A DNA stretch of 64,000 nucleotides, taken from the NCBI RefSeq assembly GCF_030272615.1, contig NC_081405.1, positions 612,784,920-612,848,919 of the forward strand. The letters run 5' to 3'. The stretch's first letter is position 1; every line of letters starts with the position of its first letter. The notes beneath the pieces are model-generated. The model was given only the letters and a program-made list of their open reading frames with translations. It was not told the origin of the DNA and ran no database searches. The position numbers were made by a program, and so were the translations under genes. This DNA comes from Cryptomeria japonica (taxonomy: Eukaryota; Streptophyta; Pinopsida; Cupressales; Cupressaceae). Below, piece after piece: positions 1 through 10,681 of this stretch.

Positions 1-465
1 CCCCCTAAATTTTACATACTTTTCTAAGCTCAGAGGGTTGGTGAGAATGTCTGCAGTCTAGTCCACAGTTGGAACATACTGCAAAACCATAGTTCCATCT
101 TCAACAAGCTGACAAATGAAATGACAACAAAGCTCAACATATTTGATTCACTCATGGAAGACTAGATTCTTGGCAAGTTTCAACACCACCTAATTGTCAC
201 AGTACAAGGGTGAAGGCCCTGCTTGAGACATTTTCATGTCAAGAAGCATTCTTTGAAGTCAAACTACCTCACATGCTACCTTAATAGTTCCCCGATACTC
301 TGCTTTTGTCAAGGAAAGAGCTATTGCATGTTGCTTCTTACTAGTCCATGTGACTACACCCATGCCAAGATTAAAGACATACCTAGAAGTAGACTTCCTG
401 CCATCAAAAGAACCTGCCCAATCTGAGTCTATAAAACCAATCAGTTAAGGATCTTTGCTTCTGTT
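1..465 (-). pseudogene. Copia RNase H, degenerate
   Basis: The minus-strand frame gives the Copia RNase H signature in order: DWAGS, TWTSKKQ, a KAEYRG block, CDN and, near the end, ADILTNPLS. These carry the metal-binding Asp and Glu residues of the domain, which removes the RNA strand during reverse transcription. Several codons are stops, such as the one after CDN. The frame reaches base 1, so the C-terminus of pol is at or just beyond the edge. Confidence 0.85.
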
Positions 466-1540
466 TTACAGGATGCCACGGTTAGGTGTCCCTTCCACAT
501 ATCTCAGTACACACTTCGCTACAACCCAATGTTTTACTTTAGAGGCTGTCATGAAACAAGATATGTAGCTCATAGCATAACTAAGATTAGGTCTAGTGGT
601 TGTAATGTAGATAAGGCTGCCAACTAGTTTCCTGAATATTGACTCATTCACCACAAGTGACTCTAATTTGGCTGATAGTTTCAGCCCTTTTCCATAGGTG
701 TAGATGAAGGTTTGCAATCTTGCATCTTGAACTTCTCCAGCAAACTCCTGGCATACTTCGACTAAGAGATGAAAATGCTAGCACCTATCTGCCAAACCTC
801 TACACCGACACAATGATGCAGAAGTCCCAAATCTGTCATATCAAATGTTTGACACAAGTTCTGTTTGATTTGCACAAGCAAGTGCTCTCCACTACCAGTA
901 ATGATGATATCATCGACATAGATGACAAGAAAAATGGTGTCATTACCAGCACACTTGACATACAAATTGGGATCTAAAGGACTTCTCTGAAAGCCCTGTC
1001 CAGCCAAGTATTGATCAGTTTTAATGTACCATGCCCTGGGGGTTTGTTTTAGGCCAAAACCAATTTGCATACCTGGTACTCTTTGCCTACAACCTTGAAA
1101 CCTTCAAGTTGCATCATGTAGACCTCTTCCTCCAAATCACCATTGAGGAAGGCACTATTTACGTCCATTTGATGGACTTTCCAGCCAGACTGAGCTACAA
1201 TGGCTAGAAATAGTCAGATAGTGCTCATCTTTGTTGTGGGAGCAAAGGTTTCCTCATAATCAACTCCTTTCTATGAGAAGCCTTTAGCCACCAACCGAGC
1301 TTTGTATTTATCAAGTGTTCCATCAGCTTTGTAATTTACGTTGTAGACCCATTTGCAGCCAATGGGTTTCTTCCCAGGTGGAAGATCTAACAGAACCCAA
1401 GTGTTATTCTTTAGAAGACTTATGATGTTCAACTTCCATAGCCTTTTCCCATTTAGGTATTCCTTTTGCCTCTAAATAAGTTTGGGGCTTTCAATTGTGA
1501 GACCACAAATGGAGAACTTTATAAACATCTTTGAAGGAAA
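466..1540 (-). pseudogene. Copia reverse transcriptase (RVT_2), degenerate
   Basis: The domain starts near 1540 with a GIPKWEKAMEVE block and continues through KPIGCKWVYNVNYKADG, YKARLVAKGFS, VDYEETFAPTTKMST and VHQMDVNSAFLNGDLEEEVYM. It then gives a GLKQTPRAWY block and the catalytic LVIYVDDIIITG at about 900-930, and ends with FRKLVGSLIYITTTRPNLSYA. The YVDD dyad is intact but the frame has stops and shifts. This enzyme copied the element RNA into DNA. Confidence 0.9.
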
Positions 1541-1559
1541 TCAAACACAACATTATAGG

Positions 1560-2946
1560 TGGCCAAACTCGTAGTTGAAGGATTTGTTGGCCTTGGCCTT
1601 TTTCTACTTATGTGTTAGGGTGAGTTTTCATCAAGGGTGTTGTTCCTCCTAACTTTGTTGTGAATCTATTTTCATAGGTTAAGTTTTCCATGTGTCACTT
1701 GCATGTGAAAGTGGTTAGAAAAAATGATTAATTTATTCTCCTCAAACAAGAAAGTAAAAGTCATTAATTTTGTATTGTAATTTTAGTGTTGTAAATTGTA
1801 TCCGCACATAATTTTACCCTCCCCTAGACCTCACCTTGGTGCTTTGTCTTTCAATGCCCAATGATTGTTTTGATTATGCTCACACCACCTACAAACCTGC
1901 AATTCCACCACCTTCCCTGCCTTCTCCCCAAATTTGAGTCTCGATTCTCAAGACCAGAGCATTGGGCGCCTTGGTCCTCTCAATCAGGGCCCAAATTTGG
2001 TCCTCACAACGGTCACATCAAGTGAGTAGGAAATTGGATCCCGTGTCGGCCTACTTTGGAAATTCAAATGATTTTCAGGCACTCAAGTATAAAAAGGAGG
2101 TCTACCCCTCTCATTTGAAAACCTAATCTAATGACTACTATGATCTCAATTGCACTCTAACAAATTCAATCCAAGTGAGAAAGCAATCAAGCATTCATCA
2201 AGCATTGGAGAAAAAGTGAAGTCAAGTTCATTCAAGATGGCATCCATGATCAACTTTCTATGAAGACATTCTACAAGACATCCTAAAACCCTTGCATGAG
2301 GATCCAAACAAACTTCACCAAGGTATACATTTCAATTACAAGCATTTCATTTCAAATCTAGCCTTTCCCTCAAAAGGAGAGCATCTTGTTATAGTTTTCC
2401 ATAACAATTACTATTTCAATTTCAAGGTTAATTCCTAAACTAGGGTTTGACCCAAGGCAAACCCCTATCCACAACCTTTTTCCTCTCTTTCTGTGTGTAG
2501 GGAATTGACTCAGGAATTGTACTCAGAGATTACAACAAATTTGATGACGACGAACAGGTTTAGCTTTCGACGGAGCGAAAATCGGAGGACCAAAGTGAAT
2601 CACTACTACCCGGTCTTGAAAAATTAGCTCAAACTTTCAGGAGTAGGTTTTGATTCTCTTATTCCACCCAGATCCTTGTCTATGGCCCTATTGAATATTT
2701 GCAACATTTTTTTTTCATCAATTTACTTCAAATTCTCAAATACTTGCCCTAAATTCAACCATACAATTTTAATTACATTTTCAACTCAAACAAAGGGGGA
2801 ATAAGACTTCAAATATCCTCTTCCTAAATGAATTGAGGTTGGATTTATTGTACTTATCCTCCTTTTAATGTTTTGGACTATGAAAATTGGGTGGTTTCCT
2901 AGTTTACAAAGCAATACTTGTGAAGCCATATTTTTCTCACCATTAA
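1560..2946 (+). repeat. LTR-like segment of the nested Gypsy fragment
   Basis: About 1.4 kb between the Copia break and the candidate primer site. It carries a TATA box at 2088-2095, and the transcribed part is collinear, with much divergence, with the LTRs at 50843-52019 and 57620-58793. The exact 5' end was not found. Confidence 0.55.
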
Positions 2947-2950
2947 AATT

Positions 2951-2963
2951 TGGTGAACCCGAC
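2951..2963 (+). other. Candidate primer binding site (TGGTGAACCCGAC)
   Basis: TGG starts right after the LTR-like segment, as expected for pairing with the CCA end of a tRNA. Nearly the same string follows the LTRs of the minus-strand elements at 44741 and 57619, which supports the assignment. The tRNA species is not identified. Confidence 0.55.
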
Positions 2964-3337
2964 TTCTTCTATGCTTGTTTTTTATTTATTGTCTTAGATC
3001 TTATTTGTATGCATTTTAACATAAAGGTTTGCACCCACAAATATTATTTACAATTGAATTACATAAATTTAGTGGTTAATTTCACAAGAACCCTAATTAT
3101 TATTCTAAAATTGTCTTGTGGGTTGCATAATTTTTCAGTTGTGTTTTCAGATCTGGTTATTATGACATGTTATGTTCAGATTTATACGCATCTAATACCC
3201 AATATCATAATTCATATTGTTTAAATTATTGGTTAATCAATCATTTTTACAAAGAATTGCATTGCTTAATCATAGTTTCTATTTTTGCATCCAATTTTCC
3301 TTCATTTGTGCATGAGTTTTGTTACCCTTAGTCCTAC

Positions 3338-3945
3338 ATGTACAATATTGTAGTAAGAAGAAATTGTAGACTTAAGGCTTCCCAAGGTTTAAACACTGAG
3401 GGTATGGAGCCTCAGTTGGATTGCTTATTCCATGTGAATGTTGGCGCTTCCTCTAATCCAAATGACATCACTTATCCCCACTCTCCTCGTACTTCTCATA
3501 ATGTGGATGAATCACTAAATAGGGTTACTGTTGAGCAATTGGAGAAGATTGATAATGAATTTGAGAATCTTCAACAATGGATGGGTCAACAATACCCGAA
3601 TATTGAGGCAATCCCCTTGATTTAAGGATTAAAAATAAGGTTGCAAAATGATAAGATAGGTGGGGATTAGTCTGACCTCAGCTCACCCCTTCCTGAACCC
3701 CAACTTGGCAATAAGTAAGACCAAGGTAAGGTAGGTTGGGCGTTGGGCTGGGTCGTGGGGATACCCTTATCATAGCAAAAAAAAAATTATGCCAATCAAA
3801 AGTTGTGTTGAAGCCCTTGGTTACTCTTAACCCACTAGCCAAGTTAACCATTCCATTCCTATGCCCACATCCTTGCTTAGTGTGTCTACATTTACATCTT
3901 CTATCATGACTACTTCCACACAAAATGTTAATCCAAGTATTGACC
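3338..3945 (+). pseudogene. gag N-terminal fragment (Gypsy), interrupted
   Basis: The frame from about 3400 contains MEPQLDCLF, an NVDESLNRVTVEQLEKIDNE stretch and LQQWMGQQ. This parallels the gag start at 56097-56282, which has EESLTRVSIDQLAKMDN and LHQWMSQ. After about 3655 a foreign stretch (to about 3795) replaces some 20 codons. Gag resumes with SCVEALGY and STFTSSIMTTSTQN, matching the other copy again. It ends near 3945 where Copia sequence returns. Confidence 0.75.
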
Positions 3946-5541
3946 ATATGAGCAAAGTTGATTGTGTTTTTCTTTTTGCTCTTGCCTCTAGAAGATCTAC
4001 CCCTGACAAGCTCATCATCACGAACATCACCGATAAGCTTTTCCCACCACTTAGGGCGGAGAGCGAAACCATCTACTTCCAAATCAGTTGTAGCAACATT
4101 ACTTGGGTTGCCTAGAATAAACTAATATGGATGTTGATCCAGGTCTTCCTAAGGGAACTCTAGTGGTACAATATCATGTCGTGGTGATTCCACAACTTCA
4201 AGTTCAAAATCATCGAAATCCCTCCCTTCAGGCAAAGATAATGGAAGCCTAACACCTATATCTGTTTTCTATAGAGGTTGATCTTCAAGTCGCTAGATGG
4301 GAGAAGTGAGCTGAAAGGGCCCACTATCTTAAACGAAAACCACATCTCTACGGAATGTGACACGGTCAATGTCCACATCAATCAGCCGATAGGCCTTATG
4401 ATTGTCACTATAACCTGTAAGCATCAACTTCTAACTCTTGGAATCTAGCTTTGTTCTCTTTGCATCAAGAATCCAAGTATATGCAATCGAACCAAAAACT
4501 CTGAGGTGGCTGATTTTTGGTTTCCTCCCTGACCAAGCTTCTTCGGGAGTCATCTTCTTAATAGCCTATGTGGGAGACTGATTTAGAAGGTATATTGCAG
4601 TATAGACTGCTTCGGCCCAAAATTTCTAAGCAAATTCTTGTTTTCAATCATACATTGAACCATCTCTGTTATGGTTTGGTTCCTCCGCTCAACACCGTCA
4701 TTTTGCTGAGGGGTATAGGGTGTGGTGAACTGACGCTTGATGTTGTTTTGAGCACAGAAGTTTGTGAATTCAATGGAACAGAACTCACCCCCATTATCTG
4801 ACCTAAGAGTCACAATCTGATGACCTAGCTCTTTTTCAACTAATGCCTTAAACTTCTGAAGTTCATTAAAGACATGATTTTTCTTTTAGAAAAAACACCC
4901 ACATATTTCTACTAAAATCATCTACAAACAAAAGAAAATACCTAGCACCAATGACTAATGCCTTATTCATTGGTCCACCAACATCTACATGAACCAGCTA
5001 TAATACCTTGGATGCTCTCCAAGCTTGTCCATCGAAGAACGGAGTTCGATGCTACTTCCCTACTTGGCAAGCTCCGCACACACCATGTGTCTACTGCTAA
5101 ATCTCAAGTAAGCCTTCTACCAACTTCTTTTGAGCCAACTGTGAGAGATATGATATGTTGAGGTGGCCATACCATTGATGCCAAAGAGTGCTTATGGAAG
5201 AACTCTTCACAACCATTGCAACCTCTTGAGACTCACCAGTATCAATCAACCTATGCAATCCATGATCCTCGAGGCTAACAGCAATTGTCTTCTTGGACTC
5301 CTTATCAATAATGTGGCACTTGTGTGCACTGAAGATGAACATCCAACTTCGGCCAATGTCACATCATCTGACTAACAAAAAGCAGATTTAGCTCCATGCC
5401 CGGAACATAGTATACATTGAGGAATATGAGATTCCTCCCACCAAATGTAATTTGAACATTGCCCTTGCCAACAACTGTATACTCTTCACCTCCTCCAAAG
5501 ATGACTGAATCAGAGCAAGCCATGTACTTCGTGAATGTGAT
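3946..5541 (-). pseudogene. Copia protease C-terminus, GAG-pre-integrase and integrase, degenerate
   Basis: From right to left the minus strand reads as follows. The end of the retropepsin domain has SDSVIFGGGEEYTVVGKGN and VYYVPGMELNLL (5359-5541). The GAG-pre-integrase zinc region has LWHQWYGHLN (near 5180). The integrase core has [27 protein letters not shown] and an altered VERRN block (4570-5000). The integrase-RT spacer has TPEEAWSGRKP, ISHLRVFGS and GYSDNHKAYRLID (4150-4560). The D,D,E residues are recognisable. Stops and frameshifts are frequent. Integrase inserted the cDNA into the genome. Confidence 0.85.
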
Positions 5542-6211
5542 GTCCCCCATAGTTAAACTCATTTATAAATTTAAAATGCTATCCTATTTTATCTTGTGGG
5601 CCCAAGCAAAGAATGAATAAAGGGGTAAATTATTAAATAAGTAATAAGAGAATTATAAGTGGGGGCCACCTTAAATAAAATGATTATCTTCCTCTCCCAA
5701 GCCACGTAACCAACGAAGTGGGCCCACTAAGGTGTTGAGCGCCTAGATTACTTGGAGACTATAGTCCCAAGTCATAGTTAGAAGAAAATAAATATTTGGG
5801 GTGGTTATTGTTAAATGAACCGCTAAGTCGGGACGCATGATTGAAGGAAAACAAAGAGAAACGGAAATAAAGGAGTCGAGAATTTTGGGGAAAAAAAGTT
5901 AATATATCGGCATGAACTTCAGCAAGAGAAATAGATTAGTCTCTGGAATTATTATTATTTCTATTGCAAAAATGGTCACTGGTTTTCAGGACGCAAACCC
6001 TGGAGATCTAGTGTTTTGGACGAAAACCCAGAACATCTTTTATTTTAAATTTTGGATTCAATTGCTGCAAATGGAACTACCACAGTTTGCAGGGAAGAGT
6101 TAAGCCATTAGTTTTCAGACCACTCAGGGGGCACTATGGGCACAATCCAGGAAGCAGCTTTTTTGGCTTGCTTTTTGCTTTTTTCGCTTTTCATTTTTTC
6201 TGCTTTTTTTA

Positions 6212-6550
6212 AAGTAGAGACTAGGTTTTGTTCCTCATGTCATTTGATCACTGCCCATGTTGTCAGATTCGAGAAATTTTGCCTCTTAAGTACGAAAAGC
6301 AGGGTTATCTTTTTTCTGCTTTTTTCTGAGATTAGGGTTTTGATCCTCAAGCCATATTCAAGCCATATCATTACTGCCCATGTTGTCAAAATTGAAAAAT
6401 TTGGTCTCTAAGGGTAAAAAGCAAGATGGAAACCCTAATTAGGGTTTTGTTCTAGAAGATCAGCCATATGATCAATGCTCATGTCCTCAAATTTGAAAAA
6501 TTATGTCTTTAAGTGAAAAAAGCAAGGTAAAACCTCAATTAGGGTTTTTG
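6212..6550 (+). repeat. Three degenerate tandem copies of a ~110-bp unit
   Basis: Each copy has the order TAGGGTTTTG, TCAAGCCATAT or similar, CACTGCCCATGTTGTC or a variant, GAAAAATTTGGTCTC or a variant, then AAAAAGCA. Copies begin near 6212, 6330 and 6435. It lies inside the 4.1-kb insertion. Confidence 0.6.
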
Positions 6551-6714
6551 TTCTAGATAAAACTTGACATGAACATGGCTAATCAAGTATAAAGTCAAGC
6601 ATGGAGATGGCACATAGCTGTCCAAGTTGAAATTCGCTCATGACAAGGAAAGAAGGTTTGATCAGCTTGGAATCATGTTCAGGCCTTAGCAAATTCAAGA
6701 ATGACACAGACTTC

Positions 6715-7900
6715 CAAGTCCGCCAAGGTCAAGAAGGATGGCAAAGGCAACATGAATTGGAAGCATGTCCAAGACACATCAAGGTCCGCCTTGTCTAAGA
6801 TGGCTAAGACTCTTCAAAGTCCACCTTGGCATGGAGTCTTCCAAGTTGGCATGACAAAGAAACGATGAATTCCTTCCAAGCATACATGACCAAGCATCTT
6901 CCAAGTCCGCCTCATGCACAAGTGAAGTTGTCCGACACATGCTAAACTCCTACCTTCAGTCAACTAACTCATGGCGATGGTAAATCAAACTCCTACTTGA
7001 GGTTAAGACAAAGTTGAAGGGAAAAAATAAATCTAAGGCAAGGAATGATCAAAGTCTGCCTAGACACAAAGCAATTGGCAAGCACATGTTAAACTCCTAC
7101 CATCAATCAGCTAACTCATGGCAAGAGTTAGTCAAACTCCTACTCAAGGTTAAGCTACCAAGTTGAAAGGAGAGAAATAAAACTAAGGCATGGAAAGTAA
7201 AGGAGCAAAGCCAAATTTCAAAATTGGCAAGTCAAAATCTGCCTAGCATATGTCAAGGTTGGCAAAGCCTTTGTCAAGTCCGCCTAGAAGAAGACATGGC
7301 ACAAGGAAGATGAAGTCTGCCCTTGGATTGTCCAAGAAGGTTCAAACTCCGCCCTATGGAAGATGTCCTAACTTCATCAAAGTCCGCCCTCTCTGGCAGA
7401 TAGAAGGTGAACCCCGCCCAAGAGATAGAAAGTTGTCCAAGAGACTCCTAAATCTGCCCATGGCAAAGACACATCAAACTCAGCCCAAGTATGGAAGCAA
7501 AACATGTCAAGACTTCCTTGAACTCCACCCTAGCAAAGATATAATGACTAAGACTTTCTCAAGTTCACCTTGGCATCAAATGCTCAAGTGTGTTTGAGCA
7601 TAAACCTAAAACATGTGGCAAGGATGAAGGTAAAACCAAAGGTAGTAGGACATGATCAAAGTCCACCCAAGTGAAGCCAGGAAAATGGCGAATAAAAGAC
7701 AAACTCCGCCTTCCTAAAACACATGGCAAAGAGAAGAATGTCTTATGCCTAGCAAAGTCTGCCTAGGCAAGGAAAGGTGGGGGTTTGGCATGACAAAAGA
7801 AAATAAAATTTGCTGAGGTAAATTGCATAAAACACAAGTTGACTAGGCATAAATGGAATATGTGAAGATGCCTATGCAAGACATAAAAATTTGCCTATGG
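6715..7900 (+). repeat. Dispersed array of the motif AAGTCCGCC
   Basis: About twenty copies of a short motif recur at irregular 30-100 bp spacing: CAAGTCCGCC, AAAGTCTGCC, AAACTCCGCC, AAAGTCCACC and similar. They are mixed with CATGGCAAAG and GGCAAGTTG words. The longest open frame here (7250-7597) shows no known domain and probably reflects the repeat. Confidence 0.6.
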
Positions 7901-8410
7901 CTCAAGGGTAAGACATGAAGACAATCGACTTGCCATGCCGAAGAGAGAAAATGGCTAAAGGGAAAAACAAATTTGACAAAGTAACACATGAAATCAAGGG
8001 TCAAACAAACGAACGAGTTGGAAAATAAAAGTTTGACACATGAAAAATGGCTGTGTGGAATTTTCCACAACCAAAATAATCAAATTTTGACTAAGTGTTG
8101 GAGAAGAAACAGGAAGAAAGAAGAAGAATAAAGAGGAAAAGTAAGGAGAAGATGAATAAAATCCTTGTCCAAGGGCGGAGTTTGTTCTAAGCCAGATCTA
8201 GAATTGAAGGCAAATCCACAGGCGAAGTGTGTCCGAGCATAGACATGGTCAAAATCTTGGCTAGGTGCTGGAGGATCCACATGAAGGTGTCACAAAATAA
8301 AATTGACTAGCCAAAGTTTGGCTAAGTATGGGAAATACTTCACAGAAAAGTTCCAATTTCCTTCATTGTGGCGAAGGCACAAGGGAATTCTTCTCCAAAA
8401 TTCAAGACAC

Positions 8411-8908
8411 TTGAAAGAGTTTCCAGGCATCAAGAAAAGTCTTCAGGCTTGGCAAAAATTCCAGACTTCTTGAAGGATTTCATCTCTTGAAGAGTCAAAG
8501 ACAAGCTCCCAATCAAGATCAGATAGTGGCTAGAGGACTATTCCAAACAAATTTCCATAGGCAATTTTTCGGCACAAATTGGAGAATTTAAGGACATTCA
8601 ACAATCAAGATCAACATGTCCAGGTTCAATGAACCTAACTTAGGCAATTTTTCGGCACCAGACAAGCTTGAAAGAGTTTCCAGGCATCAAGAAAAGTCTT
8701 CAGACTTGGCAAAAATTCCAAACTTCTTGAAGGATTCCATCTCCTAAAAGAGTCAAAGACAAGCTCCCAGTCAAGATCAGATAGTGGCAAGAGGACTATT
8801 CCAAACAAATTTCCATACTTAGGCAATTTTTCGGCACAAATTGGAGAATTCAAGAAGGACATTCAACAATCAATATCAACATGTCCAAGTTCAATGAACC
8901 TAACTTAT
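8411..8908 (+). repeat. Tandem duplication, period about 257 bp
   Basis: TTGAAAGAGTTTCCAGGCAT starts at 8411 and again at 8668. Both copies run through AGATCAGATAGTGGC and TTCGGCACAAATTGG to TTCAATGAACCTAACTTA, ending near 8640 and 8906. They differ at scattered sites and by small indels. Confidence 0.8.
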
Positions 8909-9020
8909 CCAGAAGCTTCTAGAAGGCACACTTCACAATGTAACAACCTTCTATTTCATTGTTGGTTTATATTTAGCAAGAAGGACAAGTGTCCTCAAAT
9001 GCAATTTTCTCATTGGTCGA

Positions 9021-9122
9021 GAGGTATTGTACCAAACCCTAATTAGGGTTTTATTTTGTAATCTCGACCGTTGATTTGAAATCAATCCTGGCCACTGAAT
9101 TGTAATTGGGGAGCCTATAAAT
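9021..9122 (+). promoter_or_regulatory. Promoter-like block in the 4.1-kb insertion
   Basis: A CAAT-like CATTGGTCGAG just upstream (about 9010) is followed by CTATAAAT at 9115-9122 and then CT-rich sequence. This is the layout of an LTR U3/R boundary on the plus strand. It is the best evidence that the insertion derives from an LTR. Confidence 0.35.
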
Positions 9123-9678
9123 TGAGCTCACCCCCCTCATTTGTAAATCATGGGAGCATGTTGCAAAACATGTTGAGATAAGTAATTGTTGCTTACAACT
9201 GCCAAAGTAATAAGTAATGCATTGTTCGAATTGATGGTGATTACCTCTCTTTATTTTGGAGTTGGCATGGTTCTTATCCCTCATCATAGTTTAGATTTTA
9301 TTTCATGCATGTTAGAAGAATGCAAGATTTGATAAGTATTGATTTATGGTGAATTTCCGCTCATACTTTTGATGAACAGATGATTTTTGTTCATTGTGTA
9401 AAGTTAGTTTGAGTTTATTTTTTGAAGGTTTTATTCATAAGTATGAAAATCATATGCACATCCCTTGAAAGATCGCACTCACTTTGTGTAGTTGTCCTAA
9501 GCGTGGCGAAGCAAAGTGTTGTTATTGAAGTCACCTAGTCAATACCATCTCTTGAATTCTTAGGAATAGATTAGAATTTCTAAACCTTATCTCCTTTTCA
9601 GTTTTCTTGAAATCCATGATCCAAAACTCAAACGATAAATCTCCATTGTGAATTGAACAAGCCAAGCGTAAGTCCCCC

Positions 9679-10681
9679 TTGTATTTCAACATACATAACC
9701 AACAAAGCTATCCAACATAAAGTCGCTTGTTTGCACATATAAACCTTGGAGTCCCCGTGTGGTCTTTCTCGCAATCTTGGCACACGTAGTGATTTTGTTC
9801 AAGAGAGGGTAGAGTATCCTTGGATATTTTATTCTAATGTTCGGTAAATGATAAAACGCATACCAACAAGACCCTCCCTGGTTGGATTGATCGTCAACCA
9901 ACCATTTGCAACACTGCTTCTTCATTTGGCCAAGAATACCATAGTAGTTGCACGTGATAACCTTCTTCGAGCTGCTCTCAGGTTTGCTCTGGCCTTTTAA
10001 CTAAAAGGACTTGTCTTTGCCTTTGCCTTTGCCTTTGTCCTTGGCTTTGGCATTGAAGGCATGTTCTGCAATTGATAATTCGTTGCTGGTCCCAAACTAT
10101 TGTTTCCACCTTTCTTGCTGCAGAAGTTTGTTGCACGGTTCAGAAAACTTGAGGTCAACATTCGTAGATGTAATGTTGAGCGTCTCAATAAAATGTTCAT
10201 AGGGGCGTGGTAAACTCTTGAGAGTGATCACCACCATGTCTTCTTCCTCCTCCTAGCGACCAATAGCTTCCAACTGATCACAAATATCCTTGATCTTCGT
10301 AAGATGCTCCTACAGAGGCAACTTATCATCCATCATTATTGAAAACAGCATGTTCTTCATAAAGAACACTAAGCTCTTGTCTGATGTCTCATGGAGATCC
10401 TTTAGATGCGTCCAAATCTCTAAAGCTGACTTGCCAGATGGCACTTGTGGAAGCATGTCGTCGGTGACTGACAATTTGATGAGCATAACTGCTTCCCAAT
10501 TGTGTTCATCGTACTTAACGTGATCTTTTCCTGCCGCCAAGGGACAAGCAGACTTACCTAGAACAATTTGGTCTAGACATAGATATTCAAAGATTGTGAG
10601 CATGTGTTATTTCCACGTGTGGTGATTTTTGTCGTTGAGGCGTTGATTATTTTCCAACATTATGTTGGTCAAAGACGCCAT
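9679..10681 (-). pseudogene. Copia gag (UBN2 type) and zinc knuckle, degenerate
   Basis: The start codon is at 10681-10679 and opens MASLTNIMLENNQRL. An in-frame TAA follows TWK. Then come the UBN2-type blocks LDQIVLGKSACPL, HNWEAVMLIKLSVTDDM, SALEIWTHLKDLHE and RPYEHFIETLN. A basic KDKGKGKGKDKS stretch precedes a damaged CCHC knuckle near 9930: CNYYGILGQMKKQC, where the second Cys and the His are lost. An LDS near 9720 marks the protease start, just before the 4.1-kb insertion. Gag forms the particle that packages element RNA. Confidence 0.85.

Larger units (their letters stand above)
1560..3945 (+). mobile_element. 5' LTR-leader-gag fragment of a Gypsy element, nested in Copia pol
   Basis: This plus-strand fragment interrupts the Copia pol between integrase and RT. 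It contains an LTR-like part with a TATA box (TATAAAAA, 2088-2095), a candidate primer site at 2951, a leader, and the start of a gag gene related to the element at 50843-58793. The pieces CTCTCATTTGA, GGCAAACCCCTAT and TCGGAGGACCAA are shared with the LTRs there. It stops abruptly inside gag near 3945 with no pol and no 3' LTR. The left border near 1560 is approximate. Confidence 0.7.
5542..9678. mobile_element. Unclassified 4.1-kb insertion flanked by the direct repeat GTCCCCC
   Basis: GTCCCCC at 5542-5548 and again at 9672-9678 brackets 4123 bp that split the Copia protease coding region. Removing the insert and one repeat brings the two Copia halves together, so the repeat behaves like a target-site duplication. 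The insert does not start with TG and end with CA, and no coding domain was recognised. It contains three sets of internal repeats and, near its right end, a plus-strand promoter-like region with CATTGGT and CTATAAAT. It could be a solo LTR or a large non-coding element. Confidence 0.55.

Noticed and set aside
3660-3790. Possible tRNA-derived SINE with A-run
   Set aside because: Box A-like TTGCCAAGTTGG and box B-like GGTTCAGG on the minus strand overlap instead of lying 30-40 bp apart.
3827-4115. Frames on both strands across the Gypsy/Copia junction
   Set aside because: They are chimeric: one side reads Copia spacer, the other Gypsy gag. Not single genes.
6420-6550. TTTAGGG-like words, possible interstitial telomere repeat
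   Set aside because: Only single copies within a longer 110-bp repeat, not a head-to-tail heptamer array. The same holds for TAGGGTTT in 26900-27400.
7250-7597. 115-codon plus-strand frame
   Set aside because: It covers the AAGTCCGCC motif array and has no domain; openness is explained by the repeat composition.
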